A stretch of 64,000 nucleotides of DNA, from the NCBI GenBank assembly GCA_025201765.1, contig MU623428.1:62001-126000 (forward strand). Reading direction: 5' to 3'. Below the pieces are notes generated by a model. The model saw only the letters and a list, made by a program, of their open reading frames with translations. It was not told the DNA's origin and searched no databases. A program made the position numbers and the translations under genes. This DNA comes from Daldinia sp. FL1419 (taxonomy: Eukaryota; Ascomycota; Sordariomycetes; Xylariales; Hypoxylaceae). Below, piece after piece: positions 1 to 12,093 of this stretch (position 1 is the stretch's first letter; every line of letters begins with the position of its first letter).

Positions 1-1446
1 CCGTTGCTTAATAAGTACCGACCGTCGTTTTTGCTATCCAGATACGTCAAACCTTGGATATGGCCTACAAACGCTCCGGCTTCTCGCCCGTCTCCCATGC
101 TCCGTCGGTCCCATACTTTGATCGTTGTGTCATCACTTCCCGAGTATAAGATATGTGGTGATGATTTATCCGCAAAGCATACCGCATTCACGTCATCATC
201 GTGACCTTGAATCGTGTGTAGGACCTGGCGCGACTCTATATCGTATACGACGATAGAACTCGCGTTCGTTCCAGCTACCAACTCTCTCCCGTCACCGGAG
301 AACCGGATAGAGAAGATACCAAATCCGCCGCGCCAAATTGCCCTGCCGTTTTCTGCCAGATTCAACATGTATGGATCACCCGTATCGTTTGGGTCAGTTG
401 GTGCTAGACAAACGTTGCTCTGGATGGAAGTGTACGCTAGCCATCTGTTGTCCGGACTCAGAGATGCGTCCGTCAAGGTCCAAGAACCAAACGTAAATGG
501 TACGGTCTTATAATGCCGCCAGCTATACGGGTTGGAGGTATCGTACATGCGAACCTTCATATCTTTCACGCAAGCGAAGTAGAAGTTACCGTCGTCCGAG
601 AATTGGCCCGAGTAGACGTTATCGGCGTAGTTAATAATCATTTCAGCATCCGAGCTAGGGATCATAGACTGCGCCATCATGCCTTGATTGACCTGACGGG
701 TCCTCCTGTTCCCTATGCCTAGCTCACGGTCCAGTATCCTGCGAGCAAGGTGCTTCTCTGAACTAGTAGGCGATTGAATTTCGTTGACGCCGAACGTGCC
801 GGAGTCCATGAGATTTCTTCCCTCGTCACTCGGGACTTTAGGGAATCTTTCCGGATCTATATTACGACGTCGCCGCCGGTACCTGAAACCGAATTCATTG
901 TCATCATCATCGCCGTCACCGAATACCAAGTGGCCAAGTTCCGACCTTCGGAGAAAGTCTAGGACCTGACGTTGTGATAATAAGCCAGTGCGGCGACCTA
1001 TTTGTAAGCAGTCATCAGTATATAATTGATGGGTTCTTGAAGGATTGGGACGCACTACTTATCAAGTTAATTAGCCGCTGTTGTACGGCTATTCTTTCGG
1101 CGTCAGGGTAGCGGGGAGTATTCTCATCTTCTTCCTCTTCGTCGTCGTCTTCCATTTGTACTATAAATTGGATACCCTCTTCGGCATCTGGGCGTACATT
1201 TGTTAGTTAGGATATACTTACGCTATATAGCTTCTAACCCTGTTGGCAGTTTCGCATACCATGAAATTCATCTTCATCTTCAAACAGATCGTGGGCCATA
1301 TCATCTTCATCTATTTCCTCTTCTTCGTCATCTTCATATTCGGGGTCATGCTCGTCGTCCTCGTCGTCGTCGTTATCTTCGGCATCGACGTAGTATTCCG
1401 GGTAACGGCCTTCCAGATCTTCCGACGTTGATCTAGAACCACTCAT
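1..1446 (-). CDS. WD40-repeat protein, DCAF11/LEC14B-like (partial)
   Basis: Likely substrate-receptor type WD40 protein; DCAF11/LEC14B relatives serve CUL4-DDB1 ubiquitin ligases. Seen: a very acidic N-terminus (runs of D/E in residues 10-60), then after two introns a segment reading LLSQRQVLDFLRRSELGHLV, then beta-propeller blades including YSGQFSDDGNFYFACVKD, RFSGDGRELVAGTNASSI and the WD-type block SGSDDTTIKVWDRR. Reconstructed exons are 1446..1260, 1187..1056 and 997..1; introns are 1188-1259 (branch CTAAC, 72 nt) and 998-1055 (58 nt), and both joins keep the frame. Start is the first ATG of the acidic exon. The C-terminal blades lie beyond the left edge. The family call rests on the acidic N-terminus plus blade order, so the exact ligase role is inference. 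Confidence 0.8.
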
Positions 1447-2613
1447 CGTGTCTGAATTTAGAGATGGCAGCTCAACTAGGTAGCTAGGTATTTGATAGTA
1501 GTAGATTTACGTAGATTACCTAGGTGGTTATCTCTTCGGAGTACTTTCGGAATCCCTCCGATTGTTTGCTTGTTAATGGGGCTGTTCGGCGGGAAGGGGC
1601 TCAGAAAGGAATAAGCTCTGAGCCAGCAGAAAGCTAATTACGAAAGTTTATGAAATCGATAGGTTGGTCTTTCTATAATAATAAGTTTGGAGGTAGGTAC
1701 ATTAGAACTTATATGACGACACAGCACGAACAACCCGCCGATCCGTAAGTTACAGGTACGTATGGCGGGGGTGTTCTTTATCATTTTGTCTATTAACCCA
1801 CGGTCGCAAGGTAACAGCCGATACGTTAGGTGCCTCCTTAGGTAAGACATATCATCGGCTTTTATGCCGGACTTAAGAATAATTGCACCCGATCTCAACT
1901 CTGTTCGGCACCAACCAAGGTGCAGCTGCCAAGTTACCTACTTGCTTACCCAGGCAGCCAGGTTTTCTCCAAATCACAAGATCGGGCGGGCTTCTTACTA
2001 TTCACATTGCAAAATTGACGAATACCTAAATAATACGATATATGGAAATCAAGCTAGACATATAGAAGTAATAAATTATAAAAATGGCATACGACCAATA
2101 CACGGTTCTAATATAGACACAAACCACATACACGCCTTGTTGTCTTATTTGCACTTAGGTATTAGTTGAATCAAAGGACCAACGATAAAAAGACACAACT
2201 CATAACCCGCTCGAGTAGCGACAGATAGATGCAGAAGGATGAATTGGTAATTGGTTGCGATTCTTAATTTTATATTATCGATAGTATCATCCTTGATTCA
2301 TCCTTTGGTCGTATCGTATCACCTCTTATTAATCTATTGGTTTCGCAAAATTCCTTATAAATATCAAGAATTGGGGAAGCACAAAATTCTTCCGTCTTTT
2401 ATTCCGCTATTACTTAGGTACCTACCTAGGTACGCTTGCACCGCCAACTCAGTGTTTGCCAAAGACATATAGCTAGTATTATAAGGATGGTCTCGATATA
2501 TATTTGTTATGGCAGGCAGTGCCGGTTATAGTTTTCTTCGTAGTTACATTCTTCTCCTTCCATCTCGTCGTCACAAATTCATCTACATACGCTCTCTTTC
2601 CTAACCTACAACC
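1447..2613. other. Intergenic, shared divergent promoter region
   Basis: The region separates the divergent WD40 (-) and SET-domain (+) genes. It is AT-rich and holds the taxon-typical TAGGTACCTA-like block at about 2412-2432. Frames open here (for example 1864-2169) show no recognisable protein character. I see no RNA gene. Confidence 0.5.
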
Positions 2614-3816
2614 ATGGAACCACACCAAGAGCTCCTCGCTTGGGCTATAGAACAAGGCGTTAAACTTAATGCTATTGAACCGAAGCGTATCCCTGGTAGG
2701 GGCATCGGCTTAGTTGCCACCCGGGCGATCAAGGTCTGTCGTAATATCTCGCTAAGCTGAGCATCGCTCTTATATGAAAATCTTGTCGGAGGTATCAACT
2801 AACACAGCTTACAGCCCGAGGAAATTGTATTAGATGTGCCCACGTCTTGCATCCGTAGCATAGATACAGTCCGGAAGCCTATAATTCGCCATCTCCCAAA
2901 GTCTATCTCTATTCACGGCCTTCTAGCCGCTGATCTAGCTTTGGATGCATCCTCAAAGTATGCAATTTGGAATGCCGTATGCCCATCCCCCGAAGACTTC
3001 GCCGGTATGCCACTAGTCTGGCCACCAGGACTACGTGCTCTTTTGCCTCCAGCAGCGCGAGATCTACTATCGAAACAGGAGGCCAAGCTTAAGCGCGACT
3101 GGGCTGCGGTCTCGGCGGCATTTCCCGAGCAGCTGGACGAAGCGCGATACAGGTACGCGTGGATGCTGGTCAACACGCGAACATTTTACTACGTAAACCC
3201 GAAACTGAAAAAGAGACCCAAGGACGATCACATGTGCCTGCAGCCTGTGGCAGACCTGTTTAACCATGGTGACGAGGGTGGATGCAACGTGGCATTCGAT
3301 CATGAGGGCTTCTCGATCAAGGCGACACGCGCGTACGTAGAAGGAGAAGAAGTCAAAATTTGCTATGGCAGGCATAGCGGGGATTTTCTGCTTGTCGAAT
3401 ATGGGTTTGTCATGGAGGGGAACCGATGGGATGAGATTCTACTGGACGACGTGCTGCTCCCGAAACTAAACGACCGACAGAAAGACAGATTAGAGGAAGT
3501 GGGCTTTCTGGGGAAATACGTCCTGGACCGCGAGACTGTTTGCCATAGGACACAGGTTGCGATAAGGTTATTATGCTCTAGAGTTAGAGAGTGGAAGCGG
3601 TTCGTGGATGGGATCGACGATGGAGAGCGCAGTCAGCGCGATGTGGATCAACTGGTCTTGGGACTGTTGAAGGAGCAGAGGGATATTGCCGACAAAAGGA
3701 TATCTGAGGCGCAGTCTCTAGACGTAGGCGAGCCGCAGCAAAAGGAGACTTTAATTAAGAGGTGGAAACAGATTCAAAGTCTAGTTGATGTGAATATTGC
3801 ACGCCTCCAAGGATAG
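2614..3816 (+). CDS. SET-domain protein lysine methyltransferase
   Basis: Predicted S-adenosylmethionine-dependent lysine methyltransferase of the SETD3/Rkm/rubisco-methyltransferase-like class, which usually modifies non-histone cytosolic or ribosomal proteins. Exon 1 is 2614-2733, intron 2734-2814 (81 nt, AACTAAC branch), exon 2 is 2815-3816; total 373 residues. The N-terminus carries the SET entry motif (RIPGRGIGLVATRAIKPEE). The core has DLFNHGDEGGCN (the conserved NH motif) and GEEVKICYGRHSGDFLLVEYGF (the catalytic Tyr region). The C-terminal part matches the Rubis-subs-bind helical region (VAIRLLCSRVREW onward). Starting at 2614 restores the whole SET N-terminal motif, which is missing from the second exon alone. 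The substrate cannot be read from the sequence. Confidence 0.85.
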
Positions 3817-4062
3817 AGTTGAATTAGGCAAAGGACAGGTAGAACTTGCTTGAACCCCTTGGTAACCGGCTTGCCTGTTTTCATCATCGAATAAATAAAC
3901 ATTGATAGGCGTTCGTAGTCGTATATAGAAATACATTGCAAACCACCCATGACTTGCGCTCGATTCTGACCAAACGCCATATGATACCCTTTTTTGACCC
4001 CAAGTTTCCCCTTTTCAAAATTCCGCGCCGGTATCTTATATAAAATACAACTGTAACACTAT

Positions 4063-4672
4063 TCAACTGCTCGAACTAGACGACAGACCGGACTCTTTCC
4101 TCATAGCTTCTTTTCTCGCCTTCACCTCTTCGGCGCCGAGGAAGTCTTGTCGCAGCATATCCTCCTTCCGCTTTCGCATAGCCTCTTCTTGTACCATCCA
4201 TACTGCTATCATGTTAGCATGCACAGACGCAATCCTTGTATTGTCCAAAGTAATCAGGTTTCGCGGGGTAGGTCGGACGGATTTAGCATAGAAAGGCAAT
4301 CTTCGAGGATCTCGCACGTACTCGGCTTGTCTGATTTCGAATATTCCTTGAGCTGGGTCACGAAGTCATCGAAATCCTTCTGCTTTTCGTACCGCCGCTC
4401 TAAGCTCTTCTTTTGTAGATCCGGGTTGTACTTCTTGAAGAGTTCTTCGTCGGTCGGCTGCACCCACATGACGAACGCGGGGCCTCCTACACAGACCGTA
4501 CCGCCACTGTGGGTTTGGGTAAGTTAGTCATGCGGCGCTTACTTTCGAGATTGGTGACCGTATGTAGTAGCTCGAGGTAGATCAGGTGGGTAGATGGGTT
4601 CGAGCGCGCTTATGGTACTTACACAGCAAGCATTTTAAGCCAGGTACCGAGTCTCCCCGACCTAGCCGCCAT
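4063..4672 (-). CDS. CBP4: Cbp4, cytochrome bc1 complex assembly factor
   Basis: Small inner-membrane protein needed to assemble ubiquinol-cytochrome c reductase (complex III), acting with Cbp3/Cbp6 on cytochrome b. Three exons: 4672..4623, 4506..4322 and 4202..4063; introns of 116 nt and 119 nt. The protein is 124 residues, normal for the family. Residues 16-30 form the single membrane segment ([15 protein letters not shown]), followed by the family signature [20 protein letters not shown] and the charged coiled-coil region. The second splice restores KPIWMVQEEA across the exon 2/3 junction, typical of fungal Cbp4. The tail ends in a six-serine run. Start is the only ATG giving the short N-terminal amphipathic segment before the membrane helix. 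Confidence 0.92.
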
Positions 4673-7577
4673 CTTGTACAAATGTTTTTTGCTATTCGGT
4701 TAAATTTATGGCGTATATAGTTGGCGCAGGTGAAGTCTAAAAAAAGAAATAAGAAAAAGGACTGCTCAAGTTAGAGCTGCTCTTTGCTTAGGTATGGAAT
4801 GTAAGTTTAATGGTCGATGACGAAACTTCATTGTTCAGGGTCCTCTTCTTACATAATTTGATGTGGCTGGTGGGGTTTTAGTTGATCTCATATCCCATTC
4901 TTCTTATTGGATCACAATGGAAGTTACCAAGTACAAGTAAATACAGAGTATTAGTACCTAGGTAATTTTCACCTGGCACTTCAATACCTACCTCAGTACC
5001 TAAGGTAGGTAACTAAGTATACCACGTAAACAGTTTCTATGTCTTGATACTTATAAGGTTCATATTGTGCAAATTATCGTACATGGAAGCTGGGAACTTC
5101 TATGGGGTATCATTTTGTCCTCATTAATATAAAACAGAATGGCCTTGTGCTACTGCATGGTAGCACGAAGAGTCCGGCGAAAAGCGGAGTTGCTATCCTA
5201 TAAAATTGTTCATCTAGCAGATGATAAACAGCGCGTATTTGCCGTATTCATCTTGCAGCTTTCGGGGCCCTAAACTATCCAACCGCGGTTAAAGCACGTT
5301 GCTTCTCCATCCCAAAATATTCACCGGCTCGGACCCTCCCGCCAGCGTGATATTACATACATGTAAGGGGATGCAACGCAAGCTGGATTACACTCGGGAA
5401 TGGTTACATACAAAAGCAAACATGAAGCACATACCAGAGACAATAGAGAGTAATAGAGAAATTGGTGATTAAAACGCATAAATTATGGCTTAGTTACCTA
5501 TTAATATGGTAACTATCGAATGATTTCCTTTAATTAATTAGTTACTAAATGAAAGCTACATCTTGGGTTTTCGCATTTTATGTAGGAATTGTAAACTTCA
5601 CCCGGTTCCCGGCATTACAAGTGGACAAGCCGGACAAGTCGGTTCATGCTAACAGGGGGCAGATGAGGCTGGCTTCACATCTCTGAGGTATCCGATGGGA
5701 TCAGCACGCCAATCAGGTCTCGCATCCAGCTCAGCCCTAGTCGATTTTGATACTGCAACTTTGCTTGGCATATGGCGAAAATATGTACATAGTAATATGT
5801 TGCGTTATTAGAAACAAATGAAGTTCTAAAACCGGACTTATAAGGTAAACGTAGTTACTAAATCCCTAAGGTTAGTTATACTAGTTATTGTTCATTAATT
5901 CTTATATATTAGCATATATATTATTAACCTTGATAAACAATTTCGTAGAACTTTAATTCAAACCTTTCTGCTGGGAGACTGGAGTGTTTGGTACTTGTCC
6001 AAGCGCCGGATTGCTGTCGTGTATCCATCCTTGTTTTAGCTATAGACGAATTATAGGAATAGGAGGACGAGATAACCGACATTCTTGAAGTCGGCTGAAA
6101 ATAAAACAGCCATCGTCACTTGAAGGATTACTTACATATTTCCTTTTTCTTTGATTGGGTATATGTGCAGACGAATTACCAATGAATTGAAGAAGACAAG
6201 AAGATTGGATGAGATGCAAATTACGAGGTGGATTAAAACAATTCATTCCCAGGCCTCTTAGAGTTACGTATGTACATAGTACCTACATGATCTGTGGCTT
6301 CAAAAGGGTACAAAGCGCATGTAATCATTAGGTTTAACTACAATGGAAGTAATTTGCCCAACAAGAGCGCTGTATGTATTAAAGTAACTACATAATATCG
6401 TGCCTGGATTAAATATGCTAACCTAGATGTAGCAGCTTAGCGCGTGAACATCCCGGGGCAATTACAACGTCAAAAAGTTACTAGTGGTTGCAGTAGGTAT
6501 TACTTTAATACATATATTATTAGGATCCTCAAAAGGTCTCCTTGTACCCCCGACTTGCCGAATCATCTCGACTTTGCATTTTCGCATTTCCGCATTTCTG
6601 TCTTCTTGAAAAAGGATCGTCCTCATTTATTCATACATGATTCCTCCTCCGTCTGCAGAGCAGCAGAGCAGAAATTAATACCTAGGGAACCGGTCTCTCT
6701 CTTTCTCTCTCTCTAAACTGCTGGAAAAGGGTTATGCTTGTGATTCTGCGACTTTTTCGCTGATTTTAATGCATTCCTTTCATCACGAATTATTTTACCT
6801 ATTCCTTATTTATTCGCATTGTTGTTGACTTTTTTTACCTTGCGCGAAAGCTTCGTCGTTTGTTATATTTCCTCCAAACCCCCGACAAAACTCTGTTACC
6901 AAGCTAGTAACGTCTCGCTACAGAGTTGAGATGTGAATCACATGAGGTTTTATTGATCGCGTTTCTAATAAGCACTCCCTTAGAAGTCGAACATCGCATT
7001 CACTTTATATAATGCGCTAGCTGTCGCCTTTCTTTCGCTGCATCGAGACTCCTCCGAAACAATTTATCCCTTTATTTGCGAGCAAATACTAGGGCATATC
7101 GATTAATATTTGGGTAATTCACCACTCGTCCTCGCATGAGTTATAAAGTCTGTACCGTAGCATCAAAGTTCTAGCTTGCATCGCGTCTCGAACAAGGTTT
7201 ACCGACCAATCCTAAGCCAAGACTCGCCGCGTTTCTGCATACTCTGGCCAGCCGAAACCGACGATCATTACTGAGCCGAAACATAACAGCGCTCAGGTAC
7301 CAAAAAGACCCACGACTTAGCAGCCTTAGCAGTTGCGACTACTTAGAGCCTCGATTTGTACTCAAAATTTGACCTGCTGAATACAGCTTTTCGCCGCGAA
7401 TCAGCTTTTTTTCGACCACTGCATTTTGTTGTTTACTCGCTGAAAAGAACAAGGCTGCGTCGAGAAGACAGTTCAGCAATATACTGAGCGTTTACTTTGA
7501 GGGGATTTGTGGAATTTGTGGAATTTGTGGCGTTCTGTGTTGACAGAAAGGAAAGCGTTGAGCCTCAAGTCGCAAAT
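4673..7577. other. Long intergenic region, divergent promoters of CBP4 and the chitin synthase activator
   Basis: About 2.9 kb, AT-rich, no convincing gene on either strand. It includes TAGGTACCTA-like blocks around 4957-5017, a CT microsatellite at about 6696-6713 and, just upstream of the next start, a threefold GGAATTTGT-type repeat at about 7504-7532 that probably lies in the 5' UTR of the chitin synthase activator. The length suits the promoter of a regulated cell-wall gene. Confidence 0.45.
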
Positions 7578-10557
7578 ATGGCATACAATGGTGGATACCC
7601 AGACCAGCAACGCCCCTACGCAGGGCCGGCGGCACGAGTACCTCGAGGCCCCCCTAGGGACGCTTATCCACCACCACCACAACAGCAGCAGTACAACCAA
7701 TATCAAGATGAATATGATTATGGGTACGAGGGATACGACAATGGCTACCAGCAGGACTATGGTCCGCCACCTCAAGATATGAATTACGGCAGACGACCGC
7801 CGCCCAATCAAGGCTATCCTCCGCAAGATATGTATGGTCCTCCTGGTAGAGGTGGGCGCCCTCCCCAACCAGGGCCTGGCGGTAGAGGGGGACCAATGCG
7901 TGGACCTCCATTTCCCCGTGGTGGCGGTCCTGGCGGTAGGGGTTATCCGCCTCCTGGTCGGGGTGGTCGACCGGGACCTCCAGATCGCGGCGGTCCCCCA
8001 GAGCATATCGGTAAGATGAAGTGCGGCTAGTTCCGATGTCGTGACTAATCTTGACTATAGATCACTACGGCCCGAATGTTGCCGGCCCGAACGAGAAAGA
8101 CTTCGGTAGCCCGTTTCCAGTATTCCCGGGACACAACAGAAGAACGGATCTCGACGAAGAGAATGATATCATCAATCGAATGGGTGGAATGGATATAAAC
8201 GGAGGACGGCCAGGAATGCCACCTAAGAGTAATTCGGGACCGGTCAGAGGGCCTGGACCTGGACCTGGGCCTGGGTCAGGACCTATGCCGGGGCCTAGGC
8301 GAGCGCCGACAATGGATGACTATGGACGCCCGTCCATGGATAGCCAGAGGGGTGGAAGAGGCCCGCCCCCGCAAGGATATCCGGATCCGAGGCGAGGTCC
8401 GCCAGGGGACCAAGGCTATGGGTATCCGAATGACGGCTATGGTCCCCCGATGTCGCCTCCAAGAGATGGAGGATTTGGCCCCCCTGGAAGGAGTATGACG
8501 ATGCCTGCGAATAATGATTATATGAGAAATGCTATGCCACCGCCTCCTCCGCCTATGGACAGCACACCTTATAACGGCCCTCCCGGACACAATTACCCCC
8601 CTGTTCGACCCTCGACTGCTTCAGGAAACAGGCTACCACCTCAAAGGATGTATCCTGACCAAGGTCCACCAGGCCCTCCAGGCCCTCCAGGACCACCGGG
8701 GCCACCGGGGCCACCGGGGCCTTATGAGAACGGGTCATTACAACCTCCAGGATGGAACGATCAACCGGATCGAGGTTCCTTCGGCGACTTTTACGATTCA
8801 TATTACGACCAGAGGGTAAGCGGAGAACAATATCCTCCTGGTCCTCCAGGCCCGCATGGAAATCAATACCAGGAAGAAATTCCAGATTTCGATGCGGTTT
8901 CTTCCCAGAATCCAAGAGAGTCGTTTGAGCAACATATGCGTCCTGGCCAACCTGGAATGCACCAACCCGGACCTGCACGTCAACCCGAGATGTCTAGGGC
9001 CAAATCACAGCCGAACTTGCGCGAACCTCAAGCGGCCGTTTTCGAGATGGTTGGTGACATGCCACCGGTACCACCAGGTGGATTCCAAGCATACAAGCCT
9101 CCAGGCGCTGGCCCGGGTTTACCCAGCACCCCTAACGCTCCAAGACGTAGTTCTCAAGGAACCCCCCAAGGTGGACCGGGTTCCGGACATCCTGCACCCA
9201 TTAGGCCTGGGTTGATGCCGAATTCCATGGTGAATCTGAATGAGAAGCCCGCCCCAGTTCGCAACTACACTGATACTCCACCCGCTGCTGCCGGACCGCA
9301 AGGCAGGCTTCCCCCGCCCCCACAAAATGGACGGCCAGCTTCCGTTGCCGAAAAGATACCCGTAACGCCCGAAGAACTAGAACATCTACGAACCACTATC
9401 AAGAGCGATCCTAACGATCAGCAATCGGCTCTGACATTGGCAAAGAAACTTGTTGAGGCGGCAGATGTATTAGTTCCCAAACTCTCCGACCCGAAGGCAA
9501 GGGCCAGGTCCCGCGAACGTTACGTGATGGACGCGCACAAGATCTTGAAGAAACTTGCTAGTGCTCAAAATCCGGATGCTATGTTTTTCTTTGCGGATTG
9601 TATGGGTCGCGGCATCTTCGGCGATTCAGATAATAAGGAAGCATTCACGTTATATCAATCTGCAGCGAAGTTGGGCCACGCCGCGGCAGCTTACCGAACG
9701 GCTGTCTGCTGCGAGCTCGGTAATGATGAAGGAGGCGGTACACGGAAGGACCCGCTGAAAGCGATCCAGTGGTATAAGCGCGCTGCGACGCTGGGGGATA
9801 CTCCCGCGATGTACAAGGTTGGAATGATCATGCTGAAGGGACTGCTTGGTCAGCCTAAGAATCCGAGGGAGGCTGTTGGATGGCTGAAGCGTGCGGCAGA
9901 GCGCGCAGACCCGGAGAACCCTCATGCGCTACACGAGTTGGGCTTGTTGTACGAATCAGCCCAGCCGAACGACGCCATCGTACGTGATGAAGCTTACGCC
10001 CTCCAGCTATTCGAACAAGCCGCCCAGCTTGGATATAAATTCAGCCAGTTCAGGATGGGATGCGCATACGAATACGGCCTCATGGGATGTCCTGTCGACC
10101 CTCGGTTATCCATTATGTGGTACAGCCGAGCTGCCACTCAGGAGGAGCATCAATCAGAACTGGCGCTTAGCGGATGGTATTTAACGGGAAGCGATGGCGT
10201 TCTGCAGCAGAGCGATACCGAGGCGTACCTTTGGGCTAGGAAGGCAGCTCAGGCCGGGTTGGCGAAAGCGGAATACGCAATGGGTTATTTTACCGAAGTT
10301 GGTATTGGCGTGCCCGCAAATCTCGAGGATGCCAAACGATGGTATTGGAGAGCAGCGAGTGAGTTATCTTCTAATTATCTTAGGTCTACGCCCGGGTAAG
10401 CTAGTAGACTAACAATGATATAGGTCAAGATTTCCCCAAGGCTCGTGAGCGCCTAGAAGATCTAAAGCGATCCGGCAGGAGCGGACCTCGTCAACGTGAA
10501 CGCATCTCCCGAAGCAAGATCGGCAAACAGCAAGAGGGCGAGTGTTCCGTGATGTAG
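7578..10557 (+). CDS. Skt5/Chs4-type chitin synthase activator with Sel1 repeats and CaaX box
   Basis: Probable activator and membrane recruiter of class IV chitin synthase (Skt5/Chs4/Chr family), acting at the plasma membrane and septa. Exons 7578-8010, 8061-10358 and 10424-10557; introns of 50 and 65 nt; 954 residues. Roughly the first 500 residues are low-complexity Pro/Gly/Gln/Tyr-rich, with a pure Gly-Pro-Pro run near 8660-8722. Sel1-like repeats follow in the C-terminal half (for example DAMFFFADCMGRGIFG, AMYKVGMIMLKGLLG, PHALHELGLLYESA, QFRMGCAYEYG, AEYAMGYFTEVGIGV). The third exon encodes a basic segment ending CSVM, a farnesylation-type CaaX box as in yeast Skt5. The start is the first ATG of the open frame. 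The CaaX is seen; prenylation is inference. Confidence 0.9.
8656..8722 (+). repeat. Collagen-like Gly-Pro-Pro coding repeat
   Basis: Tandem CCA/GGC/CCT-type triplets encode six or more consecutive Gly-Pro-Pro units inside the disordered N-terminal half of the chitin synthase activator. Codons alternate between CCAGGCCCT and CCGGGGCCA blocks, consistent with recent local duplication in two steps. Confidence 0.8.
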
Positions 10558-12093
10558 AACACCCGGATCACCACTACACCACCTACGGTTGGCGAGAGTA
10601 GCGACGGGCAAGAGTGCCCGCCCAGAGCTTCATCCCTCCCCAGCTCAGGGGAACCGCAACGAACCCTAAAAGTAATTAATAAGTCATCCCTGGAGACCCA
10701 TTTACTGACGGAGCGGATAAGCCTTTAGGGGCTAATAATTGACGATCTCTTAAAGACGAAGTAAATACCACTTCGTGTCCTGAAACTGGCATATAGAGCG
10801 ATCTCGGCAGGTTGGTTGTCTCGGAATTAAGCGTTTCTATAGATGAGCCATGATATTCGGACGGGTAGTCGTGTTTTCCCCCCCTAGACTTGCAGAGTAC
10901 AAGATCGTCAACTCGGCAGGATCAGATATATCTTCGTATCATACCATCAACGCGTGCATTTGCAGCATTTGGCATTGATTAATTGCCAATCAGGGGAGGA
11001 GGGGTTTGCTCTTTTTTTAAAGATACCTAGACGCTTAATTATACTCGATAGATAGGTAGGTAGGTACCTACTGTCGATTCATACGTTTTACATACACCAG
11101 TAGCTGGTTAGGCTTGTTTCTGCAAGTTGTGTGGTGCAGATTGAATTATGTACCTCCCAAGTAACTTCGAAATAACTTCCCACTACTTCATTGGTTAATC
11201 GAGGCGGTCCAATCATTATCCACAGGTCCTTGCGTACCTGTCCTTGAGTAGCCGCTGGGTGAGTATTACTTGAATATCATTGGCTTGAACTATTCATATT
11301 CGCATATAATTCGTCGACAGATATACCAAAGAATAGCGTAGCTCAGCGGGATGGGCAAATGAGAATTAACATCCGTCCTACGTCCCAGCCATGTACCAAA
11401 GTATTCTATCCCAATCCCGGAGGTTTGAATGGCAGTTGAGGGTTGCGGCATAGATGATGCATACTTGTATTACCGCAGCTTATGCAACAGTCGGGCGCCA
11501 CTAACATGCCTGAAAAAAATATCACAAGCACTCCTATCAGACTGGATGTCATATAAATATAAAATTATGGCTATCCCCCTTCACTCATTCCGTGTCTTGT
11601 CACGTAAATTACCATATTCTAAAATATCTAAGTTCAAGAGACCAAACCCATTAAGTACTTGATCTATCAAGGAGAGAAAAAAAAAAAAAGAAGAAAGAAA
11701 AAGAAAAAGAAACACTGGCTCGTAAGTCATACCTTTCCCAAGATCTCACTTTACGCATATACCCTTTTATAATCATAATATGTCGACTCGTACACTATAA
11801 ACCCACCGAAGCTTTCTCGAGAATTATCGTCTTCTCGTCTCTCGATTTGAATTATACTTCGTCTCTGAGCGGAGCTAATCATCAACCGCTAGGTATCTAG
11901 TCACTAGCAGCCAGACTCGCTCTCCTTTATATAACGCTGTTAGAGCCTGAAGCAGAGGCCCGCAGTATATCAATAGTGCAATAAACGAGAAGGACTTATA
12001 CTAAGTAAGATACTTATTCGTCCTGATTTATATTGCTCTGAGCAGGGACACGAGATAACTGACTTCCCGTAGATCACTCTGGCCCCCGAATCT
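10558..12093. other. Intergenic region
   Basis: Contains the 3' end of the chitin synthase activator transcript and the upstream region of the metalloprotease gene. Visible features are a TAGGTAGGTAGGTACCTA block at about 11050-11070 and a purine tract (A-run followed by GAAAAAG units) at about 11674-11712. No further gene is supported. Confidence 0.45.

Noticed and set aside
1864..2169. 101-codon plus-strand frame
   Set aside because: Composition typical of chance AT-rich translation (Tyr/His/Asn/Ile-rich); no domain.
7473..8006. 177-codon minus-strand frame and the similar 8553-8978 frame
   Set aside because: Both are antisense shadows of the Gly/Pro-rich coding region of the chitin synthase activator.
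11330..11400. tRNA-like start (GCGTAGCTCAGCGGGATGGG)
   Set aside because: A D-arm-like string is present but no anticodon or T arm follows in the right spacing.
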